From NCBI GenBank assembly GCA_963724885.1, contig CAVRWG010000005.1, positions 2,046,001-2,110,000 of the forward strand: a stretch of 64,000 nt of DNA. Direction: 5' to 3'. The position numbers were made by a program, and so were the translations under genes. Positions 62,864-64,000 of this stretch are shown here, piece after piece. The notes below the pieces were generated by a model. That model was not told where the DNA came from. It was given only the letters and a program-made list of their open reading frames with translations, and did no database searches. Source of the DNA: DASPMP01 sp963724885. GTDB taxonomy: Bacteria; Gemmatimonadota; Gemmatimonadetes; Gemmatimonadales; Gemmatimonadaceae. Position 1 is the stretch's first letter. Each line of letters opens with the position of its first letter.

Positions 62864-64000
62864 CTAAACAGCGCTGGTCATGCTGCTTCGCCGCCGACGT
62901 TCCACTTCGATCACGAGATTCTGGAGGTCAGACGCGCTGACACCCGGCACCCGCGCGGCCTGCGCCAGGGTAGCCGGCCGGAGAGACCCCAACTTCTGGC
63001 GCGCCTCGGTGGAGAGTGACCGCAGCTCCTTGTACGGAAGCTCGGCCGGTAGCGCGAAATCGCGCAGACGTCGAAGGCGGTCGGCCTGCAGTCGCTCGCG
63101 CTCGAAATAGCCGGAATACCGCAGTTCGAGCTCCACGGTCAGCACGGCGTCCCGGTCTTCAGCCGGCACCCCAACGGCGGCGAGCAAATCGGCGAGTCCC
63201 ACCCCGGGCCTCTTGGCTACTTCGGCGATTCGCATACCGTGAGGAAGCGACGGCTCCCCTGCCGCTGCGAGGAACGGCGCGGCCGTTTCGGGGTCGATGC
63301 TCGTGGTCCTCGCGCGCTCCGCTATGGCCTGCTCGTTTGCCAGCCGGCGCTCCACCACGTCCGACTCGGCAGCGCTCAGTAAACCGGCGCGCTGTGCCAG
63401 CCTCCCAAGCCTGCCCAGTGCGTTGTCCTGACGCACGGTGAGCCGGAACTCCGATCGTGAGGTGAACAGGCGGTAAGGTTCGTCCACCCCACGTGTTACG
63501 AGATCGTCCACGAGCACGCCGATGAATGAGTGCTCACGGAGCAGCTCGAGGCGCGGGAGATCCAGCGCGAATGCAGCAGCATTGGCGCCGGCAACTACGC
63601 CTTGTCCCGCTGCTTCCTCGTATCCCGTGGTACCGTTGATCTGGCCGGCGAAATACAGTCCGGATGCCCGCCGCACTCCCAACGTCGCGTCGAGCTGTGT
63701 CGGCACGTAGTAGTCGTACTCGATGGCGTAACCGGCCCGGGTCATCTCCGCGCTCTCGAGTCCCGGGACGCTGCGAAGCATCGCGACCTGAACCTCCGCG
63801 GGGAGAGAGGTCGAGAGGCCGTTCACGTACAGCTCCGTCGTATCCCGTCCCTCGGGCTCCAGAAAGAGCTGATGGCGCTCGGCGTCCGGGAACTTCACGA
63901 TCTTGTCCTCGACGGACGGACAGTATCGCGGCCCGCGCGAGCCGATTGCGCCCCCGTACATGGCGGACCGGGAGAGGTTCTCCTGGATGATGCGTCTGGT
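62864..64000 (-). CDS. mnmG: tRNA uridine modification enzyme MnmG (5' end beyond window)
   Basis: FAD- and NADH-dependent partner of MnmE in wobble-uridine modification. Landmarks are GRDTTELYVNGLSTSLP, GQINGTTGYEEAAGQG and SRSEFRLTVRQDNALGRL, then the C-terminal helical domain ending in GVSASDLQNLVIEVERRRRSS. The frame continues past the window edge, so the FAD-binding N-terminus is missing. Confidence 0.95.
   Translation of the reverse strand, partial: TRRIIQENLSRSAMYGGAIGSRGPRYCPSVEDKIVKFPDAERHQLFLEPEGRDTTELYVNGLSTSLPAEVQVAMLRSVPGLESAEMTRAGYAIEYDYYVPTQLDATLGVRRASGLYFAGQINGTTGYEEAAGQGVVAGANAAAFALDLPRLELLREHSFIGVLVDDLVTRGVDEPYRLFTSRSEFRLTVRQDNALGRLGRLAQRAGLLSAAESDVVERRLANEQAIAERARTTSIDPETAAPFLAAAGEPSLPHGMRIAEVAKRPGVGLADLLAAVGVPAEDRDAVLTVELELRYSGYFERERLQADRLRRLRDFALPAELPYKELRSLSTEARQKLGSLRPATLAQAARVPGVSASDLQNLVIEVERRRRSSMTSAV

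Overview
The window is a GC-rich bacterial chromosome segment with almost no unused DNA. It very probably contains the replication origin: rpmH-dnaA-dnaN with DnaA-box-like sites and a TAC-trinucleotide tract, flanked by rnpA, yidD, yidC, mnmE, rnpB, parA, parB and mnmG. The many outer-membrane and lipoprotein genes (an Oar-like TonB-dependent receptor, several lipoboxes, a TonB C-terminal protein) indicate a diderm. Frequent GTG starts, Oar-type receptors and ECF sigma/anti-sigma pairs suggest Gemmatimonadota or a relative; that placement is inference.

Layout. 1-1.7 kb: 3' part of a membrane GGDEF-EAL protein followed by a palindromic word-repeat array. 1.9-3.6 kb: FAD oxidoreductase with a C-terminal Rieske domain. 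3.7-7.5 kb: HAF-repeat lipoprotein, secreted AstE/AspA-type hydrolase, Tat-exported class V aminotransferase. 7.6-10.6 kb: copper module (cupredoxin, CopA, CsoR). 11 kb: tRNA-Phe. 11.3-14.7 kb: Oar-like receptor. 14.7-18.7 kb: lipoprotein, QueF, rhomboid protease, a QueE-like protein without its iron-sulfur cysteines, and Ddl. 18.9-26.8 kb: CBS-type PLP enzyme, TonB-domain lipoprotein, MutS, SPOR protein, HolA, anti-sigma and ECF sigma. 27-36 kb: Nudix enzyme, M16 peptidase pair, alpha/beta hydrolase, YdcF-like protein, TetR, beta-CASP RNase, Upp, DUF2225 and an HExxH protein. 36.4-44.4 kb: mnmE, MBL hydrolase, yidC-yidD-rnpA-rpmH, the origin with dnaA and dnaN, and rnpB. 44.5-54.1 kb: AraC-type regulator, histidine kinase, Ser/Thr kinase, cold-shock protein, PolA, a DUF4031-like protein, MFS transporter and a lipoprotein. 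54.1-64 kb: a tightly overlapping minus-strand block of parA, parB, a BMP/nucleoside-type ABC transporter and a Nif3-like protein, with a free-standing LAGLIDADG protein just upstream of parA, then a SIMPL protein and mnmG running off the window.

Three things stand out. First, six genes (GGDEF-EAL, Rieske oxidoreductase, copA, mutS, an M16 peptidase, polA) carry thirteen frameshifts in total, and every one is a single extra base. That looks like insertion-biased sequence error rather than gene decay. Second, many intergenic gaps, and two places inside mutS, hold sequences made of short repeated words that often fold back on themselves. A 146-base inverted repeat also fills nearly the whole gap upstream of ddl. 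Third, the dnaA-dnaN gap shows the layout of a basal origin-unwinding system: DnaA-box-like sites, a GC-rich spacer, five TAC triplets and an AT-rich stretch.
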